The notes: generated by a model not told the origin, from the sequence alone. 64,000 bases of DNA from Synergistota bacterium (GCA_025060595.1 JANXBX010000001.1:186001-250000); one strand, 5' to 3'. Shown: positions 8,730 to 17,150, counted from the stretch's first letter. Numbers and translations: made by a program.

Positions 8730-9767
8730 TTAGTTTAATCTTAAACTTGAACCAAGCTTAATTAGAAGGGAGTTTATAGAAGAAGCTAACTTCTCATCTA
8801 TCTCTACGCCTTCTTTCTTGCTTTTCCCCTCTTTCCTAAACTCTATTTCACCAGGTATAAGAATCTCTTCAACACCACATGCTTTTTTAAGATTTTTAAC
8901 CGTTTCAAAGTAATTTTTCATCTTTCTTCTAAACTCAGCTACGTCTATAAAACGAGAAACATCTATAACTATACATGAAGCTCCTACTCTTGTTGGCCCC
9001 TCAAGGATATGAAAAGATTTAAGCTGATTTCCATATCCGGATCCAGCCAATAATCCACAAACGATATCCACGGCCATAGCTAAAGCAGAACCCTTAGGTC
9101 CACCTATCGGCATTAATGTTCCCTCAAGGGCCTTTTCAGGATCAGTAGTCGGTTTGCCCTCACAATCTAAGGCCCATCCCTCCGGTATCTTCACGCCCTT
9201 TCTCTGAGCCTCTCTTATCTTACCTCGCGCTACAACGCTTGTTGCCATGTCCATAGTAAAATTCATACCATCGCCAGGTATGGAAAGAGCTATGGGATTC
9301 GTTCCCAAAAATTTTTCAGCAGCTCCCCACGGAGCCATCGAAGGCGCTGCATTAGAGACCATCAAAGCCATCATTCCCTGTTCAGCTGCCCTTTCAGTAT
9401 AACAACCAAGACAACCCACATTATTAGTATTACGTATTAAAGCCATACCTATACCATATTTTTTCGCCTTCTCAATAGCCTTTTCCAAAGCTAGATAACC
9501 AGCCACCATACCTATACCATCTTTACCATCTATAAGAAGAGTAGCTTCTTCATCATATAAAACTTCTACTTCGGTAGGCAACTTAAGTTGTCCTCCCTCA
9601 ACTCGCATAGCTATTACGTTTAAAAGATATATACCGTGCGTCGAAACTCCTCTCATGTCTGCTCTCACCAATATCTCAGCTATTCTCTTAGCATTTTCAT
9701 GACTCTCTCCTAATCTTCTTAAAATATCTTCCGTAACAAGCTTTAACTTTTCCACAGCAACCTTCAA
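8730..9767 (-). CDS. Ldh2-family NAD(P)-dependent malate/lactate/ureidoglycolate-type dehydrogenase
   Basis: Protein of 345 residues of the malate/L-lactate dehydrogenase (YlbC/AllD/ComC) family, which interconverts 2-hydroxy acids and 2-oxo acids. The signature RADMRGVSTHG lies near residues 34-44. The GTNPIALSIP segment and the GGPKGSALAMAVDIVCGLLAGSGYG region, both typical for this fold, are also present. It sits between an RraA-type aldolase gene and the aldehyde oxidoreductase, consistent with oxidation of a 2-hydroxy acid whose product is cleaved or further oxidised. The C-terminus is somewhat extended by a lysine-rich tail. Confidence 0.9.
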   Translation of the reverse strand: MKVAVEKLKLVTEDILRRLGESHENAKRIAEILVRADMRGVSTHGIYLLNVIAMRVEGGQLKLPTEVEVLYDEEATLLIDGKDGIGMVAGYLALEKAIEKAKKYGIGMALIRNTNNVGCLGCYTERAAEQGMMALMVSNAAPSMAPWGAAEKFLGTNPIALSIPGDGMNFTMDMATSVVARGKIREAQRKGVKIPEGWALDCEGKPTTDPEKALEGTLMPIGGPKGSALAMAVDIVCGLLAGSGYGNQLKSFHILEGPTRVGASCIVIDVSRFIDVAEFRRKMKNYFETVKNLKKACGVEEILIPGEIEFRKEGKSKKEGVEIDEKLASSINSLLIKLGSSLRLN

Positions 9768-9792
9768 AGCCCTCTGCCTCCCCTTGACCTAT

Positions 9793-10464
9793 TTACTCTT
9801 CCCTTAAACCAAGTCTTTCCAAAACCTCGCGAAGATTGTTATACTCTACGCTTGATACCCCTGTCTTAAGAACCTCTCTCTTTTTATTCTCATCAGCCAC
9901 TCTTTTTAATGCTTTCTCTAAAATAATCCCAGCCTCTTCTCTTTTTATCACTACAACCCCATCGTTATCTCCCAAAACTAAATCACCCGCATTAACTACT
10001 ACACCACCAATAGAAAGGGGATAATTTATCAACCCCAAGGCTTCCTTAGAAGTACCTCTAATAGAAAAACCTCTGCAAAAAATCGGAAAACCCATACTAA
10101 CTATCTCTTCAGAGTCCCTAATGCAACCATCTATTACTAAACCTGCAATACCTTTCGCCATAGCCGAAACAGTCATTAGCTCTCCCCAATAACCATATTC
10201 ATAAGCACCACTAGTTACAGCAACAATGACATCTCCTTCCTCTGCAACTTCTAAAGCCTTATGAAGCATAAGATTATCACCAGGAGCGCATTGAACAGTT
10301 ATAGCAGAACCGCATAACTTCATTCCCCAATATATAGGTCTTATAAAATTAGAAACCGCACCTTTACGTCCAGCAGCTTCATACACGGTCGCTGAGGACA
10401 GAGATTTAAATGCACTTATGATCTCCTTCTCTGGTCGCCTAAAGCTTTTAATAACATGAATCAA
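9793..10464 (-). CDS. RraA/HMG aldolase family protein (4-hydroxy-4-methyl-2-oxoglutarate aldolase-like)
   Basis: Protein of about 223 residues. Family marks are ATVYEAAGRKGAVSNFIRPI near the N-terminus, AKGIAGLVIDGCIRDSEEI (the G-x-x-x-D-x-x-x-R-D aldolase site), and VNAGDLVLGDNDGVVVIKRE. Members either cleave 4-hydroxy-2-oxo acids or decarboxylate oxaloacetate; true RraA inhibits RNase E. The GGGGGG stretch best supports a TTG start at 10464, though an in-frame GTG at 10470 and longer forms are possible. It lies between a MoaD-like gene and an Ldh2-type dehydrogenase in a catabolic operon, so aldolase or decarboxylase activity is more likely than RNA regulation. Confidence 0.87.
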   Translation of the reverse strand: MIHVIKSFRRPEKEIISAFKSLSSATVYEAAGRKGAVSNFIRPIYWGMKLCGSAITVQCAPGDNLMLHKALEVAEEGDVIVAVTSGAYEYGYWGELMTVSAMAKGIAGLVIDGCIRDSEEIVSMGFPIFCRGFSIRGTSKEALGLINYPLSIGGVVVNAGDLVLGDNDGVVVIKREEAGIILEKALKRVADENKKREVLKTGVSSVEYNNLREVLERLGLREE

Positions 10465-10490
10465 GCCCACTACCCCCCATCTATCTAAGG

Positions 10491-10709
10491 TTAACCTCCA
10501 CACATAGCAACAAACAAATGAATTTCATCCCCATCATAAACCAAATCATTACTACCTATCCTAAAAGACCCTCTAACGAAAACTATATCTGCCAACAGAT
10601 CTTCCTTAATCCCGATTTTCTCGGCTACTTCCCTTAAAGGTAATGAACCATTTACAGACAATTCACAAGTAAATCTACTTAAAATACCATGTCCTACTAT
10701 TTTTACCAT
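10491..10709 (-). CDS. MoaD/ThiS-like small sulfur-carrier protein
   Basis: About 72 residues with a beta-grasp pattern and a C-terminal double glycine (HLFVAMCGG). That end is adenylated and thiocarboxylated in MoaD and ThiS so it can donate sulfur. A longer reading frame runs to 10805, but the promoter with its -10 box at 10728-10733 lies inside that extension, so the start is ATG 10709 (MVKIVGHG) or 10715. It is the first gene of the operon containing the aldehyde ferredoxin oxidoreductase, so it most likely serves pterin-cofactor assembly, as MoaD-like proteins beside AOR genes do. Its stop overlaps the purine-rich region upstream of the RraA-like gene. Confidence 0.8.
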   Translation of the reverse strand: MVKIVGHGILSRFTCELSVNGSLPLREVAEKIGIKEDLLADIVFVRGSFRIGSNDLVYDGDEIHLFVAMCGG

Positions 10710-10727
10710 TCCCATCTTTCCATTTAT

Positions 10728-10757
10728 ATTGTAATTGCTTATTAGAAGAGATGTCAA
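10728..10757 (-). promoter_or_regulatory. Sigma-70-type promoter for the AOR/TRAP catabolic operon
   Basis: On the minus strand TTGACA (10752-10757) and TACAAT (10728-10733) are separated by 18 bases. The predicted start lies only about 6-12 bases before the first ATG of the MoaD-like gene, giving a very short leader. Confidence 0.7.
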
Positions 10758-10770
10758 TTGGGTTTCTATC

Positions 10771-10803
10771 AATAAATAAAATATGCTTCCATATAGTGGA
10801 AGC
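10771..10803 (-). terminator. Intrinsic terminator of the ispA-recN operon
   Basis: Perfect 7-bp stem GCTTCCA/TGGAAGC (10785-10791 with 10797-10803) with a 5-base loop, followed on the minus strand by ATATTTTATTTATT. It lies about 60 bases after the last gene of the run and just before the promoter of the next operon. Confidence 0.7.
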
Positions 10804-10863
10804 ACAAGAATAACCCTTATCCTACGAGGATTTTACTTAGAGGGATAATTTAGCAGTCCGATT

Positions 10864-11292
10864 TCATAAATTCGTGGAACTCTCAATAGGTTCTACTACT
10901 CCCAAAAATATATGCTCTCTATCAAAACTCCCGTAGTAAGCATGAAGCACTGCTTTGTGAACCATTAGCTCCATAAAGTTTCCTTTCAATATTGCTGGAT
11001 ATGGAACTAGATCTTTAAATATAGGTTTTGTTATTTCAAGAGAAAGGCTCTTGGCCTTATTCACAATTTCTATCTCACTAACTAAGGCTTCGTCACAATT
11101 TAATCCCATAGCCACTAACCTCTTAAGTAGCCCTTTAGAAAAAGCAATTATCAACTCCTTACCTCCCTTTAGTCCCATGAAAACAACCACTTCCGGTAAA
11201 TTACAACTATAATCTTCATGAGTGCTTTCCACCTTTTCCCACAAAATTCCACCGAACTTTCTATCAATCTCTCCCTTAATTATTTCTATCAT
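10864..11292 (-). CDS. Conserved-looking hypothetical protein downstream of recN
   Basis: 142 residues, no signal peptide or membrane segment, mixed alpha/beta composition. I do not recognise the family. The layout (hydrophobic strands VVVFMGLKGG and LIIAFSKG, a helix with SEIEIVNKAKSL, then YPAILKGN) is faintly like CheC/CheX-type phosphatase folds, but the diagnostic residues are not convincing. It overlaps the recN stop by 17 bases, has its own ATG, and ends the housekeeping operon before the terminator at 10771-10803. A regulatory or accessory role linked to this operon is only a guess. Confidence 0.6.
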   Translation of the reverse strand: MIEIIKGEIDRKFGGILWEKVESTHEDYSCNLPEVVVFMGLKGGKELIIAFSKGLLKRLVAMGLNCDEALVSEIEIVNKAKSLSLEITKPIFKDLVPYPAILKGNFMELMVHKAVLHAYYGSFDREHIFLGVVEPIESSTNL

Positions 11293-12913
11293 GGCTTACC
11301 TCCTCCAAAAGTTCTTTAGCATGCCTTAAGGCTACCTCAGATGTTCTTCCTGAAAGCATTCGCGCTATTTCCTTTAGCCTATCTTCCCCTCTAAGAAGCT
11401 TGACTTTACTTTTGACTCTACCTTCCTCCATAATCTTATCCACAAAATAGTGATAGTCTGCCTTTGAAGCTATGGAAGCAAGATGAGTAATACATATGAC
11501 TTGTTTTTCCTTAGAAAGCTTTTTTATCTCCTCTCCTAGCATATTAGCTACATCCCCTCCAATCCCCACATCTATTTCATCGAATATAAGAGTTGGAACC
11601 CCATAGTTTTTAGAGATAGCACACTTTAATGCAAAGCTCAATCGAGAAATCTCTCCACCAGAAGCAATTTCACTAATCTTTCTAAGCTCATCTTTAGGGG
11701 AAGGGGCCATTAAAAACCTCACCGTGTCTAACCCCTCAGGTCCAAACTCCCCCTTAACCAAGTGGATCCTAAATACTATGTTACCCATGGCAAGCTTTTC
11801 TAGGATTCTCCTAACTTCCCCCTCAAGCAAGCTAGCACATCTCTTTCTTTCCTCAGATATCCTGTCTCCAAGAGAGTAAAGGATCTTGTGAAGCTCTTCC
11901 CTCCTTTTTTTAAGCACCTCTATTTTATCCTCTACGTCCCCTAGATCTTTCAAATTTTCCCTCCATCGAGAAGCAAGCTCGAGCAACTCCTCAATCTCTC
12001 TAACACCATGCTTTTTCTTCAACCTTCTTATAAGAGAAAGTCTTTCCTCTATGGTCTCAATGTTTTCTTCCTCAAGATCTAAAAGTTCAAGTTTCCTAGA
12101 TAGTATAGAGGAAAATTCCTTAAGAGAGAAAATAAACGCGTTAAACTCTTCAATAAATCGCGAAAGCTCCCTTTCGTACCTTGTTATTTTTTCGAGAAGC
12201 CTCTTAAGTTCACTAATCTTATCTAAAATCCCCTCGCTCCAACTTCCGCCTTCCAATAGATTTAAAGCCTCTTTAATTGAAACTTTAAGCTCTTCGATAT
12301 TAAGCAGTCTATCCCTTTTTTCTAAAAGCTCCCTCTCCTCATCCACCTTAAGCGATGCCCTTTCTATCTCTTGGAGATAGAAAAATAATTCTTCCTTCCT
12401 TCTCTTAAGTTCATCCTTACTCTTTTCAAGCTCCCTTAAATCATCAACTAACGCAGTATACTCTTTATATAGTCTTTCATACTCCTCCAACAACCCCTTT
12501 ATAGATTCCCCTCCATATCTATCAAGAGCTTTAAGCTGATTACTCTCCTTTAAAATCCAGCCATGTTCAAGTTGACTGTGAATTTCGAATAAGGATGATC
12601 CTATCTCTTTCAAAAACCCAATAGGTACGCCTCTGCCTTGATAGAAGGCTTTACTCCTCCCTTCAGGGTATACTTCCCTTCTTAAAATTATCTCCTCTCC
12701 TTCTTCATCGAAAACAGCTTCAACCTCAGCCTTATCCGCTCCACTTCTTATCACTTCCTCCCCTACTCTTTTACCTAAAAGAAGAGATAAAGCTTCTACT
12801 ATTATGGATTTACCAGCCCCTGTTTCTCCCGTTAAAACATTTAGACCAGGATGAAACTCCATCTCGAGTTCTTCAATTATAGCAAAGTTCCTTATTCGAA
12901 TTTCCTTAATCAC
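11276..12913 (-). CDS. recN: DNA repair protein RecN
   Basis: SMC-like ATPase of about 545 residues for double-strand break repair. The N-terminal IRIRNFAIIEEL and Walker A GETGAGKS (near residue 33) are followed by a long central coiled coil rich in Glu, Lys and Leu (about 150-370). The C-terminal half holds the ASGGEISRLSFALK signature and the Walker B LIFDEIDVGIGG. A GTG at 12913 with GGAG nine bases upstream is preferred to a TTG five codons earlier; this start overlaps the nadK stop by eight bases and suggests translational coupling. The order ispA-dxs-tlyA-nadK-recN matches the usual cluster, but argR, often between tlyA and recN, is absent. Confidence 0.95.
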   Translation of the reverse strand: MIKEIRIRNFAIIEELEMEFHPGLNVLTGETGAGKSIIVEALSLLLGKRVGEEVIRSGADKAEVEAVFDEEGEEIILRREVYPEGRSKAFYQGRGVPIGFLKEIGSSLFEIHSQLEHGWILKESNQLKALDRYGGESIKGLLEEYERLYKEYTALVDDLRELEKSKDELKRRKEELFFYLQEIERASLKVDEERELLEKRDRLLNIEELKVSIKEALNLLEGGSWSEGILDKISELKRLLEKITRYERELSRFIEEFNAFIFSLKEFSSILSRKLELLDLEEENIETIEERLSLIRRLKKKHGVREIEELLELASRWRENLKDLGDVEDKIEVLKKRREELHKILYSLGDRISEERKRCASLLEGEVRRILEKLAMGNIVFRIHLVKGEFGPEGLDTVRFLMAPSPKDELRKISEIASGGEISRLSFALKCAISKNYGVPTLIFDEIDVGIGGDVANMLGEEIKKLSKEKQVICITHLASIASKADYHYFVDKIMEEGRVKSKVKLLRGEDRLKEIARMLSGRTSEVALRHAKELLEEVSHDRNN

Positions 12914-13691
12914 CTGGTACCACTCCAAGCTTAAGTTTCTTTCTTAAAAGCTCAAAAAAGCTCCTTCCTTTAAAGGTTATCATTCTAGCAAAAAATGGCG
13001 CCTTTTTTATAAATACCTCATCCCCTGGAAGAACCCTGAATCCTATTTGTCCATCTTGCGTAAGCATTATATCTTCGTGATCCGCTTCTACAATTATTCT
13101 AACAGAAGATTGCAAAGGTATTATAATCGGCCTTGCATAAAAAGTATGAGCACATATAGGAGTTAAAACCATACCGGGAAGAGCAGGGTGAAGAATTGGA
13201 CCACCTGCTGAAAGAGAATAGGCTGTAGAACCCGTAGGAGTGGATATGATTAAACCATCAGCAGGATAAGAGGCAAAATACTCTTCATCTATGAAAACCC
13301 TAAGATTAATCAACCTAGCGAATGCCCCCTTCATAATCACAAACTCATTCAAAGCATAGAAAACCTCTCCCTTAAAGCTAGCCTCAAGCATCATTCTTTC
13401 ATCTATTTCAAACTTGCCCTCTAAAACTTTAGACAAAGCTATCTCTAGGGTCGAAACGCTTTCTGAAACCAGAAAGCCAAGCCTACCCACATTTATACCT
13501 AACATTAAAACACCATAAGGAGCAAGAAGCCTTGCAGCCTTAAGAAAGGTTCCATCCCCCCCCACGATAAGCGCCACCTTAACCGCTTTAGCAAACTCAT
13601 AATCATCTAAGGCAAGCTCTTCCCTTTTAAGGAAAACCCCTCCTTCTCTGGTTAAAAAGACCCTAATTCCTTTATCATTAAGCCAAGACAA
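12906..13691 (-). CDS. nadK: NAD kinase (N-terminal extent uncertain)
   Basis: Phosphorylates NAD to NADP. Motifs seen are GGDGTFLKAARLL (GGDG, metal/ATP site), INVGRLGFL, the NE pair in YALNEFVIMKG, and GSTAYSLSAGGPI. The first ordinary start codon in this frame is the TTG at 13691, but clear family sequence continues upstream (GLVVNPQKGEPAREIAYGIL, to about 13748). No ATG, GTG or TTG occurs between 13691 and the in-frame stop at 13797-13799. An ATC at 13779-13781 lies eight bases after AAAGGAG and could be a rare start, giving about 291 residues. The gene overlaps the tlyA end and the recN start. Confidence 0.9.
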   Translation of the reverse strand: MSWLNDKGIRVFLTREGGVFLKREELALDDYEFAKAVKVALIVGGDGTFLKAARLLAPYGVLMLGINVGRLGFLVSESVSTLEIALSKVLEGKFEIDERMMLEASFKGEVFYALNEFVIMKGAFARLINLRVFIDEEYFASYPADGLIISTPTGSTAYSLSAGGPILHPALPGMVLTPICAHTFYARPIIIPLQSSVRIIVEADHEDIMLTQDGQIGFRVLPGDEVFIKKAPFFARMITFKGRSFFELLRKKLKLGVVPGD

Positions 13692-13741
13692 TATTCCATA
13701 AGCTATCTCTCTTGCAGGCTCTCCCTTTTGAGGATTTACTA

Positions 13742-14569
13742 CTAATCCCCAAGAACAGCGTGAGCAGACTCCACTACTGATAGTACCATCTCCTTTCTAA
13801 AACAATTCTCTTTTTCCTTAAAACCTATATATAAAAGAAATTCTATATTGCCTTCAGGACCTTTTATAGGAGAATAGGTCAAACCCAAAGGGTAAAAACC
13901 TAACTTTTCTTTGACAAAGCTGATTATATCCTCAATGACATTTAAGTGAATCTTTTTATCTTTTACCACGCCACCCTTAACATTCTCACGCCCTGCCTCA
14001 AACTGAGGCTTTACAAGTACAATACCCTCACCACAGCTTTCTTTAAGCACACCCTTAACAGCTGGTAAAACCTTCTTAACAGATATAAAGGAAAGATCCA
14101 TAGCAAAAAAGTCTACATCCTCAGGAACCACTTCCTTATTTAGATACCTCGCATTAAAACGCTCTATTAAAACAACCCTAGGATCATTCCTCAAGCTCCA
14201 GTGAAATTGCCCGTAACCAACATCCACAGCATAGACTTTAAAGGCACCCTCTCTAAGCATACAATCGGTAAAGCCCCCTGTTGAGGCTCCTACGTCCAAG
14301 CAAACTTTTCCTAAAAGAGATATTTTAAATTCGTCTATAGCTTTTTTAAGCTTTAACCCTCCCCTGCTAACATAAGGACAGGCATTTCCTCTTATTTCTA
14401 TGTCTGCATTCTCTGGAACTTTCTCACTTGCCTTGTTCACCCTTTTACCATTAACGAAGACCAAACCCGCCATAATAGCTCTCTGCGCTTTCTCTCTACT
14501 TTCAAAAAATCCTCTTAAGACTAGAAGGTTATCTATTCTTTCCTTTTTGAACCCAGAAAAGTTCTCCAA
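13742..14569 (-). CDS. tlyA: TlyA family rRNA 2'-O-methyltransferase / putative hemolysin
   Basis: About 275 residues. An S4-type RNA-binding domain is at the N-terminus (RIDNLLVLRGFFESREKAQ, FVNGKRV), followed by a Rossmann methyltransferase domain with LDVGASTGGFTDCML (SAM loop) and the family segments AVDVGYGQFHWSLR and VLVKPQFEAGRE. The family methylates 16S and 23S rRNA riboses. The TTG at 14569, preceded by GAGAGGGGAG, is preferred to the ATG at 14590, which lacks a ribosome-binding site. The start lies within the dxs 3' end (overlap about 41 bases). Confidence 0.92.
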   Translation of the reverse strand: MENFSGFKKERIDNLLVLRGFFESREKAQRAIMAGLVFVNGKRVNKASEKVPENADIEIRGNACPYVSRGGLKLKKAIDEFKISLLGKVCLDVGASTGGFTDCMLREGAFKVYAVDVGYGQFHWSLRNDPRVVLIERFNARYLNKEVVPEDVDFFAMDLSFISVKKVLPAVKGVLKESCGEGIVLVKPQFEAGRENVKGGVVKDKKIHLNVIEDIISFVKEKLGFYPLGLTYSPIKGPEGNIEFLLYIGFKEKENCFRKEMVLSVVESAHAVLGD

Positions 14570-16319
14570 GGAGCTCCCCTCTCTCCCCATGTTCTATAAA
14601 CCTATCTGGAATAGCAAATATATTAAACTCCTTAGGGAAAATACCTTGAGAAATAAGGAGAGAACCGATTTCCTCTCCAACCCCACCGATTCTGGCTCCC
14701 TCTTCAAAAACGCAAATCTTATCGAACTTAAGAGCGTTTTCAACTATCGCTTTTGTATCTAGAGGCTTTGCAAAGGCTAAATCTATAACCTTAAAACCAG
14801 TAAGCCCCAAAGCAAACTCATGTGTAGGTCCTAATGAAAAGGCAACCCCTTCGCTACCATCTCTTATAACTTGGGATTTACCTATTTCCACAGAACCAGG
14901 GGGTTTTTCCCATTCAGGCAAAACCTTGGTATAGCCCCTTGGATATCTAATTACAACAGGACAATCTAAATTTAAGGCCATGTGAAACATGTCTCTCAAG
15001 GAAACTCCATCCCTAGGACAACCTATGATAAGATTGGGAATGCAACGCAAAAACACTAAATCAAAGACACCATGATGGGTTGGGCCATCATCTCCAACAA
15101 TCCCTCCTCTATCTACAGCTATAATTACAGGAAGCTTCTGAAGAGCTATATCATGTATTAACTGGTCGTAAGCTCTTTGCAGAAAAGTAGAATATATAGC
15201 CACAATAGGCTTTAATCCCCCACGGGCAAGTCCAGCTGCAAGGCCAAGCATATGCTGTTCAGCTATACCCACATCTATAAAACGAGAGGGATATCTTTTC
15301 GCAAACTCATCAAGACCGGTTCCCTTTTTCATAGCAGCAGTTAGACAAACCACCCTTTCATCCTTAGAAGCAAGCTCTAAAACAACTTTACCGAATATAG
15401 AACTGTAAGATTCTCCTTCTTCCTTTTTAACTATCTTAAATGCTGGAGCTCCATGAAAAGTCTCCGGATCCTTTTCAGCAGGAGAGTAGCCTTTACCCTT
15501 TTTAGTCAGAACATGGATAACAACTGGCTTATCAACCTCCTTAGCATTTCTAAAGACACGCTCCATAAGTTCTATATCATGTCCATCAATAGGCCCCCAG
15601 TGGATCAAACCAAGCTCCTCGAAAATCGAACCTTTTATCAAAAACTTTCTAAATCTTCCTTTTAAATCTTCAAGAAACTCCTCGAGCCCCCTACCTAAAG
15701 GTAAATTTCTAACAAAAGAACGAACCCTCTTTTTGAATCCGAGCCAGCCGCGTCTTAATCTTAATCGAGCAAGGTGAGAGGCAATGGCACCAACTCTTGG
15801 ACCTATAGCCATTTCATTATCATTTAGGATTATAATTAGCTTTCTTTTAAGCACACCTATGTGATTTAAAGCCTCAAGAGCCATGCCAGACATTAGAGAA
15901 CCATCTCCTATAATTGCAACTACATCGCTTTTCCCTGAAAGTACCAACCCTAAAGCCCAAGACAAGGAAGTACCACTATGACCGACTATAAACCTATCAG
16001 CAAGGCTTTCATTAGGATTAGGAAAACCACTCAGTCCCCCACGTTTTCTTATAGTATTAAAAAGGGCTTTCCTTCCAGTTAAAATCTTAAAAGGATAACA
16101 CTGATGCCCCACATCCCAAATTATGTAATCCTTAAAAGGGTCCCAAACCCTTAAAAGAGCTATAGTTAGCTCTACTACACCCAAATTTGAAGCCAGGTGC
16201 CCCCCGTTATTGCCTACCACATCAACTATCTTTTCCCTAATTTCTGAAGCAAGAAGCTTAAGCTCATTAAGGGAAAGCTTTCTAAGGTCTTCTATATTCT
16301 CTATCTTCTCAAGAATCAA
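14529..16319 (-). CDS. dxs: 1-deoxy-D-xylulose-5-phosphate synthase
   Basis: Thiamine-diphosphate enzyme that condenses pyruvate with glyceraldehyde 3-phosphate, the first step of the MEP isoprenoid pathway. At 596 residues it is slightly shorter than the usual 620. Key segments are GGHLASNLGVVELTIAL, WDVGHQCYPFKILTGR, the TPP motif GDGSLMSGMALEALNHIG with the following LNDN, and the central IDVGIAEQHMLGLAAGLARGG. It starts at a TTG whose last bases overlap the ispA stop (TTGA), a sign of translational coupling with the prenyltransferase gene upstream. Confidence 0.97.
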   Translation of the reverse strand: MILEKIENIEDLRKLSLNELKLLASEIREKIVDVVGNNGGHLASNLGVVELTIALLRVWDPFKDYIIWDVGHQCYPFKILTGRKALFNTIRKRGGLSGFPNPNESLADRFIVGHSGTSLSWALGLVLSGKSDVVAIIGDGSLMSGMALEALNHIGVLKRKLIIILNDNEMAIGPRVGAIASHLARLRLRRGWLGFKKRVRSFVRNLPLGRGLEEFLEDLKGRFRKFLIKGSIFEELGLIHWGPIDGHDIELMERVFRNAKEVDKPVVIHVLTKKGKGYSPAEKDPETFHGAPAFKIVKKEEGESYSSIFGKVVLELASKDERVVCLTAAMKKGTGLDEFAKRYPSRFIDVGIAEQHMLGLAAGLARGGLKPIVAIYSTFLQRAYDQLIHDIALQKLPVIIAVDRGGIVGDDGPTHHGVFDLVFLRCIPNLIIGCPRDGVSLRDMFHMALNLDCPVVIRYPRGYTKVLPEWEKPPGSVEIGKSQVIRDGSEGVAFSLGPTHEFALGLTGFKVIDLAFAKPLDTKAIVENALKFDKICVFEEGARIGGVGEEIGSLLISQGIFPKEFNIFAIPDRFIEHGERGELLGELFWVQKGKNR

Positions 16320-17119
16320 GCTTCTTCAAGCCTCCTCAAAACCATTAAAGCCAACTCCTTTAAATCCTCTCCCTTCTCACCAAACATGGAAGCTAAAAGC
16401 AGAGCTTCTTCAATAAGACGCTTAGCCTCTTCCCTTGACTTCTCCAAGCCATAAACACCAGGGTAGGTTAGTCTCTCCTCTTTACCAAAATCCAAAATAT
16501 CATCTACTATTTGAAAGGCAATTCCCAATCTCTCCCCGTATTCGGTTAGGACATGAAGCTCATTATAAGAAGCCCCGCCTACTATTCCACCACATCTAAC
16601 GGAAGCTCTTATAAGGGCCATGGTCTTCTTGGAATGAATCTCCTCTATTTTGCCATCAGTTATATCAAGGAGCTGCCCCCCAACCATTCCTGATGGACCA
16701 GCCGCATAGGCTATCTCAAAAAGCACTCTTTTGAGAACTTCCCCATTTAGCTCCTTCCCAAGCACCTCAAAAGCATAAGTTAAGAGGGCATCTCCCGCAA
16801 GTAAAGCTACAGCACATCCAAACTTTTTGTGTGAAGACAGTTTGCCTCGACGAAAGTCATCATTATCCATACAGGGAAGATCATCATGAATCAAAGAATA
16901 ATTGTGAATAAGCTCTATAGCACAAGCTATAGGGAGAGCTTGAGTTAGATTCCCGCCTACAGCCTCACAAGAGGATAAAACCAAAAGCGGTCTAAATCTT
17001 TTACCCCCAGGGAAAAGAGAATACTCTATTGCCTCTTTAAGAAGAAGCGGAGCCTCCCTAAGTTCCATACACTTTTTTAAAGCGTCTTCTATAAGCTTGA
17101 CTTTGTTATTCAGGGACAA
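16316..17119 (-). CDS. ispA: Polyprenyl (geranyl/farnesyl) diphosphate synthase
   Basis: Trans-prenyltransferase of about 267 residues that elongates dimethylallyl diphosphate with isopentenyl diphosphate. The first aspartate-rich motif is in HDDLPCMDNDDFRRG and the second in FQIVDDILDFG; GGKRFRPLL near the N-terminus binds the diphosphate. A TTG at 17119, seven bases after AGAGAGGAG, is preferred to a GTG at 17128 that touches the same site. It heads the operon ispA-dxs-tlyA-nadK-recN. The exonuclease VII genes often found upstream are absent; a divergent exported-protein gene is there instead. Confidence 0.95.
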   Translation of the reverse strand: MSLNNKVKLIEDALKKCMELREAPLLLKEAIEYSLFPGGKRFRPLLVLSSCEAVGGNLTQALPIACAIELIHNYSLIHDDLPCMDNDDFRRGKLSSHKKFGCAVALLAGDALLTYAFEVLGKELNGEVLKRVLFEIAYAAGPSGMVGGQLLDITDGKIEEIHSKKTMALIRASVRCGGIVGGASYNELHVLTEYGERLGIAFQIVDDILDFGKEERLTYPGVYGLEKSREEAKRLIEEALLLASMFGEKGEDLKELALMVLRRLEEA

Positions 17120-17150
17120 ATTCTTCACTCCTCTCTTTTCATCTATTATG

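Noticed and set aside
10491-10805. Longer 104-residue form of the MoaD-like protein
   Set aside because: The upstream 32 residues are not family-like and contain the -10 and -35 boxes and part of the preceding terminator; the ATG at 10709 fits the promoter.
12051-12380. Serine-rich open frame opposite recN
   Set aside because: Product of the Leu/Glu/Lys-rich coiled-coil codons of recN read on the other strand.
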